A stretch of DNA of 64,000 nucleotides from Icerya purchasi (lineage: Eukaryota; Arthropoda; Insecta; Hemiptera; Monophlebidae), in NCBI GenBank assembly GCA_039619475.1, contig CM077115.1:442278792-442342791 (forward strand). The letters run 5' to 3'. Under the pieces are notes generated by a model. The model had not been told where the DNA came from. It searched no databases and worked only from the letters and a program-made list of their open reading frames with translations. Positions 47,491 to 58,512 of this stretch are shown here, one piece after another; the first letter of the stretch is position 1; each line of letters starts with the position of its first letter. Position numbers and translations under genes: made by a program.

Positions 47491-48356
47491 TTAACTGTAA
47501 GCGTGTTTGGCTACCCTTTGCTGGATCTTATTTGTGGTCAGAATTGCTGTGTCATCAGCAAACATAGCTATAACTGTATAATTGTTCGTTGGAATATCGA
47601 CTGTGTAAAGGAAATAAAACACTGCCTTGTGGTATTCCTGCCGATATTTCTCTCCAGTCAGACATCGCTTCCTCATAACTAATTCTGAACTGCCGGTTGG
47701 TCAGGTATGATTCCAGAATACGGTACCACGAATACGGCAACTGTTCACGTAATTTAACGAATAATCCGTCGTGCCAAACTTTATCGAAAGCTCGAGCTAC
47801 ATCGAGGAATACCCCGCAGCAATATTCCTTCTCCTCAAGAGCTTTATGTATCACATTTGAGACGCGATGCACCTGATCAATTGTACCGTGCTTGCTACGA
47901 AATCCAAACTGGTGATTTGGAATTAGCTTTTTTGTTTCGATTATAGGTCTAAGCCGCTTTAGTACAAGTGTTTCAAACAGCTTCGATATGGTAGGAAGAA
48001 GAGATATAGGTCGATACGACGAAGGTAAACCTGGCGATTTCCCCGGCTTCAGCAGCATTATATTACCTGTGCTCTTTTCCATTGGCTAGGGACGTTCCCT
48101 ATGCGTAATATTGAATTGAATATGTATGTAAGGAAAATAATCGCAATTCTCGGTAGTTCCCCTTAATTATTTGAGGCGTGACCTCATCATATCCGGGTGA
48201 TTTTTTCCTATTCAGATTTTTATCAATTTCATTGGCTACTTCCATAACGGAAAAGTGCTTAATATTTACATCTATTTTTTCAAATGGCTGATTAATGTCC
48301 AAGTCCGATACGATGTCATTTGGTTGAAAAACCTGTTCAAGGTGATCAGCGAACAC
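47491..48356 (-). pseudogene. Jockey ORF2: RT domain, frameshifted
   Basis: From 48356: FADHLEQVFQPN and KSPGYDEVTPQIIK. IGNVPSQWKRAQVI near 48090 is followed by a 2-nt insertion, after which MLLKPGKSPGLPSSYRPISL (RT block 1), HQFGFRSKHGTIDQVHRVSN (block 2), CGVFLDVARAFDKVWHDGLF (motif A, catalytic Asp present) and SAGIPQGSVLF (motif B) follow to about 47640. A further frameshift then gives YFLYTVDIPTNNYTVIAMFA and FADDTAIL (motif C, catalytic Asp pair present). Thumb and C-terminus continue in broken frames to about 46890. Confidence 0.9.
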
Positions 48357-49302
48357 TTCCGCTTTGTCTACTTCGCTTCGTGCCCAGGTACCATTTGCCT
48401 TCCGAATAGGTGGAATCTGTACTTGTGGCCTTTTTTATTCTTCGCGTAGCCTTCCATAAGGAATAATCAGAATCGTGTAAGGCAGAAAGGCTACTTAAGT
48501 ATGAATGGAAAGTTTGATTTTTAACCTCTTTGATTTTTTCATGTAGTATCTTACTAATGTGATTCCATTTCGACTTATCTGCTGGATGTCGTGTTCTGTG
48601 CCAAAGCTTCCTTGTTTTCCTTTTCTGTTGAACTAAATCTCTAATTTCCATGGGGTATGTATGTTCTCGACATTTACCTGGCTCTGAACGAGGTGTTGCC
48701 ATTTTAGCAGCATGTGTAATATCATTGGTAAAATTTTCAACCACAGATTCTATGTCTGAGGTTGATGTTAGTCTTACTGACAATTTTACCGAGTCATTTA
48801 GGATGCTTCTAAATTTTACCCAGTCAGTGTTTTTATTAGTAACGGTTAACTTTTTTTGCTTCATTATAACGGAAGAACTCAGTGTAATTAACACTGGAGT
48901 ATGATCCGATGTCAGATCTGTGAGTCCTTCAACTTCCATGTAGCTGAAGGATATTCCTTTCATTACAAAGAAGTCAAGTAAATCTGGAGTCTTCTTAGCA
49001 TCGGTTGGCCAATATGTTGGTTTCCTGGATGATACAATGTCTGCACCAACTTCCCGTATCGATTTTAATAGAGCTCGACCTTTCGGAGTGATTAGTCTCG
49101 ATCCCCAATATATGTGTTTGGAATTATAATCACCTCCAACTATAAATCGGTTGCCTAGTGATAAGAAATAGTCTGTAAACTTGTTTCCATCTACCTTAGA
49201 TCCAGGTGGACAATATATTGCCGAAACAGAGAGATCACTATTACCATCGTTAATTCGAATGCTTGCTGCCTGCATGTATTCTTGTTGGTATTCTTCTGTC
49301 AC
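48346..49302 (-). pseudogene. Jockey ORF2: APE-type endonuclease domain (318 codons open)
   Basis: Motifs: VSAIYCPPGS (near residue 26), FIVGGDYNSKHIYWGSR (the 'GDFNAKHxxWGSR' active-site motif), TPDLLDFFVMKG ('PDxLDFF') and LTDLTSDHTPVLI (catalytic SDHxPV His). The reading continues through the linker EPGKCREHTYPMEIRDLVQQ and WHRTRHPADKSKWN. The N-terminal endonuclease beta strands (with the first catalytic Glu) lie upstream of the Met, in 49302-49530, in a shifted frame. The frame ends at 48346; the RT lead-in FADHLEQVFQPNDI continues in another frame from 48356, so a frameshift separates endonuclease from RT. Confidence 0.88.
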
Positions 49303-49535
49303 AAAATGCTTTATTGATTCTTTAATTATTACTGCTGCTCCTCCTTGGGCTTTATGACTCGGATGTACAGTGGTGTAAATACTGTATCCTTTAATTTTAA
49401 CGTAAGACCACGGTGTAAAATACGTTTCACAAACTAGAGCTATATCTACTTTTTCCTCAAGCAGAAGATATTCGAGTTCATTTTTGCGCTAAATTAGCCC
49501 GTTGGCGTTCCATGTTATTATCCTCAGAGTAGTAA

Positions 49536-49990
49536 TCATTTCTGATTCTTTTGCACTTTGGGTGCAGGATGTGACGGAACGTTTTCCAGTCTATCCAGTC
49601 TAGCAATGATTTTAATTAACGTTTGATTTAATGAATCTAAGACACGCGGTAAGTCAGACTTATTCTTTTGATTTAATGCAATATGCGTGGAAAGTGTACC
49701 AGTGGTTGCTTGGGCATATGTAACATCCTTTGTCACTTCAGTCGCTGGTTTTTGCTGAATCCTTTGAACTGCCGATGTTTTCTTGGGATTTGCTTTGTCA
49801 ACCGCTTTTTTGTAAGCCACGCATCCCTTCCAATTTGCAGTATGATCTTCGCCACAGTTAGCACACTGCGCGCTTTAGATGTTATCGGTTTTGGGCAATT
49901 TTCAGTTTTATGGTTTCCACTACATTTTACACACACGGCAGCTTTAAAGCAGTAATTTTTTGCATGCCAGAAAGCTTGGCATAGTAAGGA
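49536..49990 (-). pseudogene. Jockey ORF1 (gag-like) C-terminal part with CCHC zinc knuckles
   Basis: The minus strand reads CQAFWHAKNYCFKAAVCVKC, then SGNHKTENCPKP and, after a frameshift, CANCGEDHTANWKGCVAYKK. These are the successive CCHC knuckles of Jockey gag proteins, which bind element RNA. The tail (49536-49820) contains a Ala/Gln-rich stretch and LDSLNQTLIKIIARLDRLEN, an amphipathic segment. Most of the N-terminus is lost by 5' truncation. The frame changes between the second and third knuckle, so no intact protein is made. Confidence 0.85.
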
Positions 49991-50007
49991 TGGGTTATGC
50001 CCGAAAA

Positions 50008-50105
50008 GGTTACTAAGTAAGAAAATTTTATCTTATCTGCTATATTTGTTTATTATATCTGTTATTACTAACTTATTATATTTAGTATGAAAATATTTCA
50101 ACCAT
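50008..50105 (-). repeat. Inverted repeat right of the Jockey copy
   Basis: Reverse-complement partner of 46660-46745, immediately abutting the truncated 5' end of the Jockey element. Confidence 0.75.
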
Positions 50106-50183
50106 AATCAAATAAAACATAGGAAGATGAGGGAACTCGGCTGAAAAATCATAATTGATATAGCGCGAGTTCTCTTGTCTCTT

Positions 50184-51078
50184 TATTAACCGACTTCAAA
50201 AAAGGAGGAAATATTCAATTCGACCATTTTTTTTTTTTTTTATATATAATTTTTTTTATGTGTGTTACCACAGAACTTTCTTCTAGGTGAACCGATTTCG
50301 ACGGGGTTTCTTTTATTTGAAAGGCGGTGTTTCTCATGTGGTCCCATTTAAATTTGATCAAGATCTGACCGGTAGTTTTTGAGTTATCCTTAATAATGCG
50401 GGGGAGATTGAAGCTTTTTGGGTGCTTTTCATTCATGATTGTTTTCACCGTCGAGTTATAGATTTATTGACTTAAAAAATACTCTATAAATTTGCCAAAT
50501 TACCATGGAAATGTAGCTTTTGATGTTTTTACACCGTGGAAAAATATCTGTTCTTGTTAAAATGTTTTAATTTAATTGAATAAAAATGCACTAAAAAGTT
50601 AGATTAAAAATGCTTTTTTACAAAAAATAAATACCGATACTTGAAGGTTTATTATAAAAATTTAATAAAAGTGCACTAAAAAGTAAAAAATAATTACTCC
50701 CGATAAAAAATATATATGTATATCAGACTGATATAACACTTAAGTGGTGATATTATCGTAATTCTTATACAACACTGATACCTTAATTAGAGTTGGAATT
50801 AAATTCATGTTACTATATCTATGAACAATTTTATGAACATTTAATAATGCAGTTTTTAATTATTAATTTAATATGAATTTGATGCCGACTCTAATTAAGG
50901 TATCAGTGTTGTATAAGAATTATCGTAATATTACCACTTGAGTGTTATATCATCACTTTGATATATGTATATTTTTTCTCATCGGGAGTAATTATTTTTT
51001 ACTTTTTAGTACATTTTTATTAAATTTTTATAATAAACCTTCAAGTGTCGGTATTTATTTTTTGTAAAAAAGCATTTT
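50184..51078 (-). mobile_element. Palindromic foldback element with tail, copy 2 (inverted)
   Basis: The tail (50184-50607) comes first here, starting AACCGACTTCAAAAAAGGAG, then T run, then the conserved open frame on the minus strand (50215-50448: RIIKDNSKTTGQ, LIKFKWDHM, HLEESSVVTHI). The palindrome follows at 50608-51078, with arms of about 200 bp and a loop near 50815-50865. Loop-proximal arm sequence differs from copy 1 (GATACCTTAATTAGAGTT against AACTTTTTGGAGTT) but is matched within each copy, a sign of arm-to-arm homogenisation or compensatory change. Confidence 0.87.
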
Positions 51079-52955
51079 ATTCTTTTTCAAAAACAAACAA
51101 ACAAAGAAAAAAATGCGCATTAGGTTGTATCTGAAATTCTGTTGACGGCAATGTCTGAATACATTTTAAACGGCCTGTTTTGTTTTTTTTTATTTTAATT
51201 TAATTTAATTTATTTCTACTTTTTTTTCGTTTCCATTGTAGCGGCAAAAACCATAAACAATACTCGTTTTATTTATTCAACGACGCTCGACAGCTAGGTC
51301 ATTAACGTCATGACTGTAATCTATAAGTTGCTAAAAATATATTATAATTGCACAGCCCTAAAGTTCGATTCCCCGTGTTTCCATATCGACTTCTTATGGT
51401 CGGGAACTGACAGTTTTAACTTACTATTTTTGACACAATGGTCGACACATAATTCCGTGTGATCAATTGTTAGCAGATGTGAGACGTGTCAAAAAGTTCC
51501 TAATGTAACCGACACGACTAAATTTTTTCCGAATAGCCCTCACCATTCCTCCGGCGTAATATGTTGTTCAGTGATTACATATCACTAAATTTTCCCTTTA
51601 CAGAGAAATACATATGTATATCTTGGGCGACTTTTTTTTTTTTTTTAATTATGCAACGATATAATTCTCGGTATTTTAACACCTAGCAGTCCATTCACAA
51701 ATAATTTACCGCGCTACTCCGAATAATGAAACAAAAATAGTATTTATTCGGAACAATAATAATAATAACGAGCGCACGGTGTAAAATCCAAGACCACACC
51801 TTAAACTTGTATTCTCCTCGCAGTGACGCTGCAAATATTCGGGGGTAACCAACCGATCTCAACATATTTCGTACAACACCCTAAACGGAGGGGTAGGGGG
51901 GTGGGGATTAGTGTGGGATAAAATAAAACGAAATAAACCCGGTGTCCAAAACAAACGTTCAGCGAACCGTACCGCTGACAATAAGGAAATACTTAACGCA
52001 ACGGAACAGCGTATACTACCTGGCGGCGGAAACGTAACACATAATGATGATGTCGGTAGCACACAGCATTTCACGCGTGCGACAAGAATACACTACGGTA
52101 GCACGCATGTCCGGATGCACCACGATTCACGAACGTACGCACATATTTATTTATTAGCGTAATAGGTGTTGTAACACAATCAATCTAAAAATAAGTTTCC
52201 GAAGAAGACTGTAATCGCGTAGAATTTTTCCGGCATAGTCAAGAATTTCAGTGAAACCTGAATTTCCACTAGCATATATTATACAATGTATATGTATATG
52301 TATATAGACATCAATTTTAATAAACTGCATAAAACGCAAGCTACAATTAATTACTGCATATTTATGTATATTTATCGACTGGTTTTACGAGAACCATTAA
52401 CGATCTTTTACACTGATGGCTATTGGACAAGTTCGATGTTTTAAAATCCTACCGTTTACAAAAACGATATTCAAGGCGTTAATATCCTATACAATGCCGC
52501 CTTTATTCTCCTTCGTTGAAATTAGCTTAAAAATCGTTTCGAAGTCAACAGCCGCTAATCATTGTTTGTAATTTGCTGTTTTTGGAAACAACGATCAGTA
52601 GCGGCATCGTAATACGGCATTGTTTTACATATTATTATAAGACACATCTTCTGATAAATAATCGCAAATAATATTAACTAACGTATTATTAAAAAAAAAT
52701 AATAATAATTTTAATAATAAGAAACTTCCGCGTTAAGTGTTTTAATTACAATATTTACAAATATTTACCAATATTTTACAAATATTTACATAATAGTTTT
52801 ACCTCTCGATAATGTTTTCGCTACGTGCTTTAACCTCAAACATATGTATTCTTAAAACTGTGTTCTTACTTCAATCGTACTGGTTACTCTAAAGCTAAAT
52901 TCCATAGAAAAATGTTTTTGGTTTGCTTCTTCGCGAAGTCTTTAAAAATAAATAG
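51079..52955. other. Spacer, partly less AT-rich; no gene recognised
   Basis: 51240-52160 is less AT-rich than its surroundings and not obviously transposon-derived. An 83-codon frame at 51911-52162 (plus) and a 71-codon frame at 51859-52074 (minus) overlap. Neither has a recognised domain, signal peptide or splice support, so I do not call a gene. Confidence 0.45.
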
Positions 52956-52959
52956 GAAA

Positions 52960-53065
52960 AAAAATATTAACGTATCTTACAAAACTACCGGTTGTGTAGA
53001 ATATTTCAAATATCTCTAGGTGTTGTAATTGATAACAAACTCTCTTTTCAGTATTACCTCGATCA
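52960..53065 (+). mobile_element. RT fragment split by MITE copy 3
   Basis: The plus strand reads VEYFKYL followed, after a 1-nt shift, by GVVIDNKLSFQYYLDH, the RT block 'FKYLGVxIDxxLSFxxHI'. The MITE inserted directly after it. Very short, so the family cannot be assigned. Confidence 0.45.
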
Positions 53066-53492
53066 CAGGCCCGTGCCCAGAATTTCGGAAAGGGAAGGGT
53101 TTTGAAAATTTTCTTCACATATTTATTTTATAAATAATAATACATTTTTCACTGATATTCGTACTATTAAACAATTTTCATCATTTTGATTTATATGTAT
53201 TAATAATTCACATAAATGAATTACCCCCCCCCCCCCCCCGTATATGAACATTAATAAAAATTATACATATATGTTATTAATTATACTCGTAGTAAAAAAT
53301 TTTTTGCATAAGATATAAAAATGAAGTACCTTAAATATATGGAGCATATTTTTTTCTTTTAAAGGTACGTAAGAACACCCTAAAAAATCATCGATATTTA
53401 TTTTAAATTGGTGATTTTTTTTCTGATATTTTTGTGTATTCAAAATAACTATTTCAGTTCTCATGGGGGCAGCAGGGTTAATCACGGCTTTG
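53066..53492 (-). mobile_element. hAT-type MITE, copy 3 (427 bp), inverted
   Basis: CAGGCCCGTGCCC at the left and CACGGCTTTG at the right are flanked by CTCGATCA (53058-53065) and CTCGATTA (53493-53500), a 7-of-8 target duplication. The interior is the reverse of copies 1 and 2 (GAAAATTTTCTTCACATA, C run at 53223-53239, TTATACTCGTAGTAAAAAAT). About 100 bp extra near 53370-53470 indicates a longer subfamily. Confidence 0.92.
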
Positions 53493-53500
53493 CTCGATTA

Positions 53501-54642
53501 TATAACTTCCAGATTACATATTACATAAATACTGGTACTGCCAACTTTTAAGGATTTGCCAAAACACACATGTGGTTTTAATTTGAAATATATGGAATGA
53601 TAATTTATAAAGCACCAGAGTCGAGAATACTTTAAACTATTGTAGAGTTCGAACGCATTCTAAAACTTCTAAAAAACAATTACTATACAAAGGAAATTTT
53701 TAATTAATGCACGTAGAGCATACAGAACAACAGATGACACTCAGCTGCAGCAGCTCCGTTCTCCCAATTGACCTATGCTGATGCTATGCGAAGCAGTCAT
53801 CTTTGTATTAAAAAACCGCACAGAACCTCTTAATAATTAGACACAATCACGCGCGACAAGAAGCAGATTCGGTAACGACTAATTCTGTAAATAATCTGAT
53901 AAGTAACGAGACAAAGAAAAAAGTGGCTAAAACGTACAAAAGCAGAAGTGAAAAATCACCATTACTGTTTAACTCTTTGGGACCGGAATAGAACCGGAAG
54001 TCACACTTATAAATTAATACCGAATGTATAAGAAAAGCAGAAATAATTCCTGATTTTTACATAATTACCAACAAATCATGATGGGAAATTCGCCGACTAC
54101 CTCTACATAATGAAATTGCGTGAAAAGAATAAATGTGAGACTGCAGCGACAATTTTGTGACGAAACTGATTATCACATCTACACAAATGTAACATAAATA
54201 CGCACAAATCCGTGACTTTGTCAAAAAAAGAAAATTTGACAAACAAAATTACTTCCTCCAAATATTTGCATTGAAAGCAATGCATGAGAAATGCATAGGT
54301 GTCGGCAAATGCAGTAACATAATGATCTGAATGTATCTATGTACGTTGTTGTACTTAGTAAGCTGGCTTGTGTACGTTTGTATGTGATTATGTAGGTGTG
54401 TATATGAGCAACTGTTATAATACTATTTATAATTTACTGAATTCTTTCGAATTATCTGTTTATGATTAATTAAATAAAATTTGTAAGGGCGGTACTTGGT
54501 TGAGATTAAGCCCAATCGGCGGTGCTCGGCTAATCAACCATTCAATAATTTGAAGAAAAAAAAGTAATAACTTTTGAAAAATAAAACACGATTTAAAAAA
54601 AACTTAATCGTACTATCGGGTGGGTTCGCGCACGCGTGTCTG
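53501..54642. other. Spacer, nothing recognised
   Basis: Anonymous sequence. Two overlapping 60-codon minus frames near 54057-54285 show no recognised motif. Confidence 0.5.
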
Positions 54643-54654
54643 ACATTGCAACTT

Positions 54655-54695
54655 TTTTTTTTTTTTTTTTTTTTTGGCCCGGCAAGAAACCATTA
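54655..54695 (-). mobile_element. Extremely truncated LINE insertion (about 41 bp) with target duplication
   Basis: A T run plus GGCCCGGCAAGAAACCATTA is bracketed by ACATTGCAACTT at 54643-54654 and 54696-54707 (12 bp, identical). On the minus strand this is 20 nt of a LINE 3' end ending in GGGCC and a poly-A tail, so nearly all of the element is missing. The GGCC-A(n) junction resembles that of LINE D. Confidence 0.82.
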
Positions 54696-54707
54696 ACATT
54701 GCAACTT

Positions 54708-55404
54708 ACTACCGAACTGTTCCGATTTAGTTGTGTAACAAAAACAACATCGAATGTCATACATAATTGTAGAAAGGCGGCAGAATAAAAGTTTTCTCTA
54801 TACTTCATTTCGAAAGTCATGATGACGCTAACAACACGCAATTGTGAGAACTGGAGAGCTACTAATTTTACAGAGACGACGAAAATACTTGCAAGAGATA
54901 ACAAGAGAAAGATTCCAGTCGAAATGGGATAACCAGCATAAAACAAATATGAGGGGAATCGTCAAATAAATACGAGCGTAAAACATTGTCTATAGAATAC
55001 TTCATTATTACACGCGACGTACTTTGAAGCTAATTCGTGATCGATCGGGAAAGATTAATATTTCGCAAATGTTATATTAAACATTATTACTCCCCAAATG
55101 AACTATATATTGTTCAGGCCAAAAAAAAAAGAAAAAAAAAAACAAACATTACTTCCTTCCTATTTGCACAAAGCATCCGTAAAAAGAGAGAAAAAAAAAA
55201 GAAACAACAAAAAACGAAAGATATAATAACGACTCACACATCCGCCCACAGAGATAACTCAAAAAAAAAAAAAAAACCAAACCGTTGTTCGATATTACAT
55301 ACGTGCTGTTTTTTGTTTTTTTTTCGCCATTATTAAATTAAGATAAACACAAAACTAAACAAGATTGTTTACTCGTTATTATTATTACGGGGAGTAGTGA
55401 AAAA
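54708..55404. other. Spacer with A-rich runs, nothing recognised
   Basis: Several A runs (55120-55140, 55190-55200, 55260-55276). No motif. Confidence 0.5.
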
Positions 55405-56950
55405 TTTTTTTTTTCTTTTTTTTCTAATTGCGCTCGTCAACCAAGAACCTTCACCCAGAAACAATTAAAGGAAAACGAAAGTTATATAGCGAGACGATCA
55501 GATATCGTTAATAAGAAGGAAACAATGGAGGGGATAATAAGTGTAGAAGGAAAAGAGACAGGATATAACGAGCACAAAAAGGAGCAAGCAAGTGGAAATA
55601 CAGAGCCGAACGCTCCACCGAAAGATATGAACACTTAATAAACACGTGATCGGCGTCACAAACAACCGCATCATTTGAATGGAGAGGACAACACGGGGTT
55701 TAGCGAAAGCGGCAGGAAGGCAGCAAGGAATGGTTAAAGCGCAAACACACAATGGCGACAACAACAGAAGGAGGATGTGAAGGAAACAGAAGGAACCAAG
55801 GATTTGAAGGAAGATTAGGCTGAACGGACAGATAATTAGAAAAGGGGGAAGGGTACATACCCGACCAACAAAATCTGAGATGGAAATATTTACACAACGG
55901 CAAGAGACTAGAGAGTGGGATTTTTTTTTGAAGAAGAAGAAAGAAGAAGCAGCAACCCGAGCCAAAGAATCAGTCATCTGATTATCAAAGATGCCAGAAA
56001 AGCCAGGGAACCCACAGAAAGTCAATATGGACCCCATGGAGAGAGAAGAGAGAGTCCGAATGAGAGAACGAATGCGGAGAATAGTAAAATCACACGAATG
56101 ATTAGGAAGAGGAGAGGAGATGGCTTGAAGAGCACTCATGGAGTCGGATATGATCAGAAACTGGGAAGAAAGACTATTGGAGGAGATAAAAATAATGGAA
56201 CGTAAAATAGCCATCAGCTAAATATGGAACAGAAAGAAGGAAGACAAAAAGATTCGGAGAAGTTATAATCTGGAAGAATGAAAGAAGCACCGACACCATC
56301 AGGTAGAACCATCAGTGAAAATGTTTACATGGGAAGGAAAGAGAGAATTGACAGTACTACGGAATTCCTGTTTAATAATTACAGCTGGAAAGAGTGATTT
56401 TGCAAGTGTAGGCAAAATAAATACTCCGGGAGGATGGCAGAGATCGCTAAAGTTAAAGGAGAAATAAGGCAGACTATTAAAGGAAATTGTATACAGCCAA
56501 AATGAACTAAGACGGAGAGAAATAAGCGACAGGATAGGAACTTTCCTAGGGGCACAAAGCGCCAATTCCGAGAAATTGAAAGGTAGGAAAAAAGTGAGAG
56601 AAGAAGAGAAAGCGGAAGACGTTTAGCAAGGAAGCGATAGCCTAAATAAGATCTGCGAATAGACAGGGGTATTCGATTCAGCGAGTAGCGCTGGAATAGG
56701 AAAGGATTTAAGAGCACCAAGACAGAGTAGTAAAAATTAGTGCATGGGTAGAATCTATCCGGCACACCATCTAAGTTATTCAACTAAATATTACTCCGTA
56801 AAAAGTAGTAAAAAGTGTCAAGCAAATAAATGTGTTAGCATCAGCCACGCGAATGCCAACATTGAATAATTAGGAGAAAAAAACTGACCAGCCTGAGCCC
56901 CTGGCGGACGACTATATTCTCGAGTTCGACTAAGCAGCAGAAATACGGAT
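55405..56950 (-). mobile_element. LINE family A, long copy: end of RT, RNase H and C-terminus
   Basis: The T run at 55405-55423 is the poly-A tail. Minus-strand order from 56950: VVRQGLRL near 56915 (RT motif-B-like), RT-thumb region in 56379-56783 (RYSLNRIPLSIRRSYLGYRF), then ISFNSLPYFSFNFSDLCHPP and VNIFTDGST near 56299-56565 (RNase H Asp), SIFTAELM-like near 56230, MAILRSIIFISSNSLSSQFL and IISDSMSALQAISSPL (Asp), and FDNQMTDSLARVAASSFFFF (after the last His motif, here GFPGFSGIFDNQ, with the motif His lost). The C-terminal knuckle is DADHVFIKCSYLSVERS-like near 55610. One frame stays open over 238 codons (55498-56214). Several frameshifts elsewhere. Confidence 0.85.
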
Positions 56951-58512
56951 TATAAATTAATACTATAAATGATAACGGTGAGTACTGTTTATATCGTGAA
57001 TTTCGAAAAACAATTCATTGTGAAGAATATATATATATATATATATATATTGGGATTGTTCTTTTTTTTTCTTTGGTTTTTTAAATTTTTAATTCATATC
57101 AGTTGTTGCCAATTATTTCTTCGAATATTCTACATGTTGGATAACCTGTTATTTTTAGTGGAAATTTATATTACGTTGGTTTTACTTTGTTTTCTGTGAC
57201 ACATTTGTTAGTTAAGCGGTTAATTGTATATGATCTCGATTGCAACTTCATTACAAATAAACGTTGTTAATGAGAACCTACAGACGGGCGGTTGCCTTGT
57301 GGGTTCTCCATATGTTATTTAATAATAATAAAAAAAAAAAAAAAAAAAAAAAAAATCTGTATAAACTAAAACGTTGGTAGAAAAGAAGTTCACCCTTTTT
57401 TCGTGGAAATAATTCTACCGAAATTGAAAAATCTCATCTGTTCGATTATTAAAGTACAGCTGATATAATTTCATCGAGAATGATTACAGCGAAAGAAAAC
57501 CTTTCCATGCCCACTTCCGGTCAAACCTTTACGTCGATACATTTTATTAACGACCACCGTCGAAAAAATAAATAAATACTGTAAAAATATATACACTTTT
57601 TTCCTATTACTCGATATACTATTATTTATTGCAATACGATTATTATTATTATTATTATTATTGGTGAATGATAATTGTTCTAATTGAAGCCACATACATT
57701 TTCGAAATTGTCTAAGGAGAAAAATTAAATCACAGTCTACATAGTATTTTCCTATACATGTATGCATTATGCTTTCGGAATTAGATTAAATCTAAACAGC
57801 ACATTACAACTGGCACAAAAAAAAACCGGTTCCATTGTGATCTGCTAAAGGGGAATAGGTTCGTCTGTCCACCGAAAACTATTTACAGCCATTATCATTT
57901 CCAGAGGCTTGGCCCTGCGATTTCGTTTGAATGTACGAACTTTTTAAAACATGTGTGTGTGTGTGTGTTTGCGTTCACGGGTACAGAATAAACTGTGTAT
58001 AAATAAGATAAATTTTCTGATGGTTTTCGAATATACTACTTACTTTTCTATAATAATGTAGCATTAAGTTCGTTACCGAAAAAAAAAAAAAAAGAAACAA
58101 AACAGAATTTAATAAAGTAATATATTCGCGGCAGTTCCATCATTTCAGTAAACCTTTTGACGGAAGGGGAAAATAACAATAAAAAAAACAAAACAAAGAA
58201 AAACATAAAAAATTCGCCAAATAAAATTAATGGTTGGTAAAAAGTTTAGGCAACTAATAAATTTTAAACGAAATGATGCCATGACCATTATATAACTATA
58301 GCCGAAGTTCGGGAATTTTCAAAAAAATTTAAAAAACATTTGTTTTTGATTTTTAATTACGATATTCAAAAAAACGTGGGTTTTGATCGTTTCTATTTTC
58401 TAAAGAAATTTAAAAAATATTTTAATATTCTATATTAACGCCTGTTTAACATATTACATTTTCAGTAAATATAATAAATTGATGAACAAAAACAGATACA
58501 CTAGTTAAAAAG
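56951..58512. other. Spacer with microsatellites, no gene recognised
   Basis: (AT)n at 57028-57050, a poly-A run at 57329-57354, (ATT)n at 57640-57661 and (GT)n at 57952-57968. The 98-codon minus frame at 57471-57767 includes the (ATT)n as a run of Asn and is not called. Confidence 0.55.

Larger units (their letters stand above)
46752..50006 (-). mobile_element. Jockey-type LINE with gag zinc knuckles, endonuclease and RT
   Basis: Minus-strand order from 50006 downwards: end of ORF1 (gag) with CCHC knuckles, the APE-type endonuclease, the RT and a Jockey-type C-terminus near 46890-47120 (DIHRDMEIPMVVDEITRFAC, VEVIQLLVNSEDMRRLKRRK). The 3' UTR ends AATAAAAAAATTTAAG and an A run (T run at 46751-46764). 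The element is 5'-truncated inside gag. Several frameshifts disable ORF2. It is nevertheless the most complete autonomous-type LINE in the window. Its RT is close to the fragment at 35150-36065. Confidence 0.92.

Noticed and set aside
51911..52162. 83-codon plus-strand open frame as a possible small gene
   Set aside because: No recognisable domain, overlapping open frame on the other strand, no splice or start context. The composition alone explains the frame.
54593..54946. 117-codon minus-strand frame with hydrophobic segments
   Set aside because: It reads through the poly-A tail of the 41-bp LINE stub (the Lys run), so it cannot be an ancestral gene.
57471..57767. 98-codon minus frame with a run of Asn
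   Set aside because: The Asn run is an (ATT)n microsatellite and the remainder matches nothing known to me.
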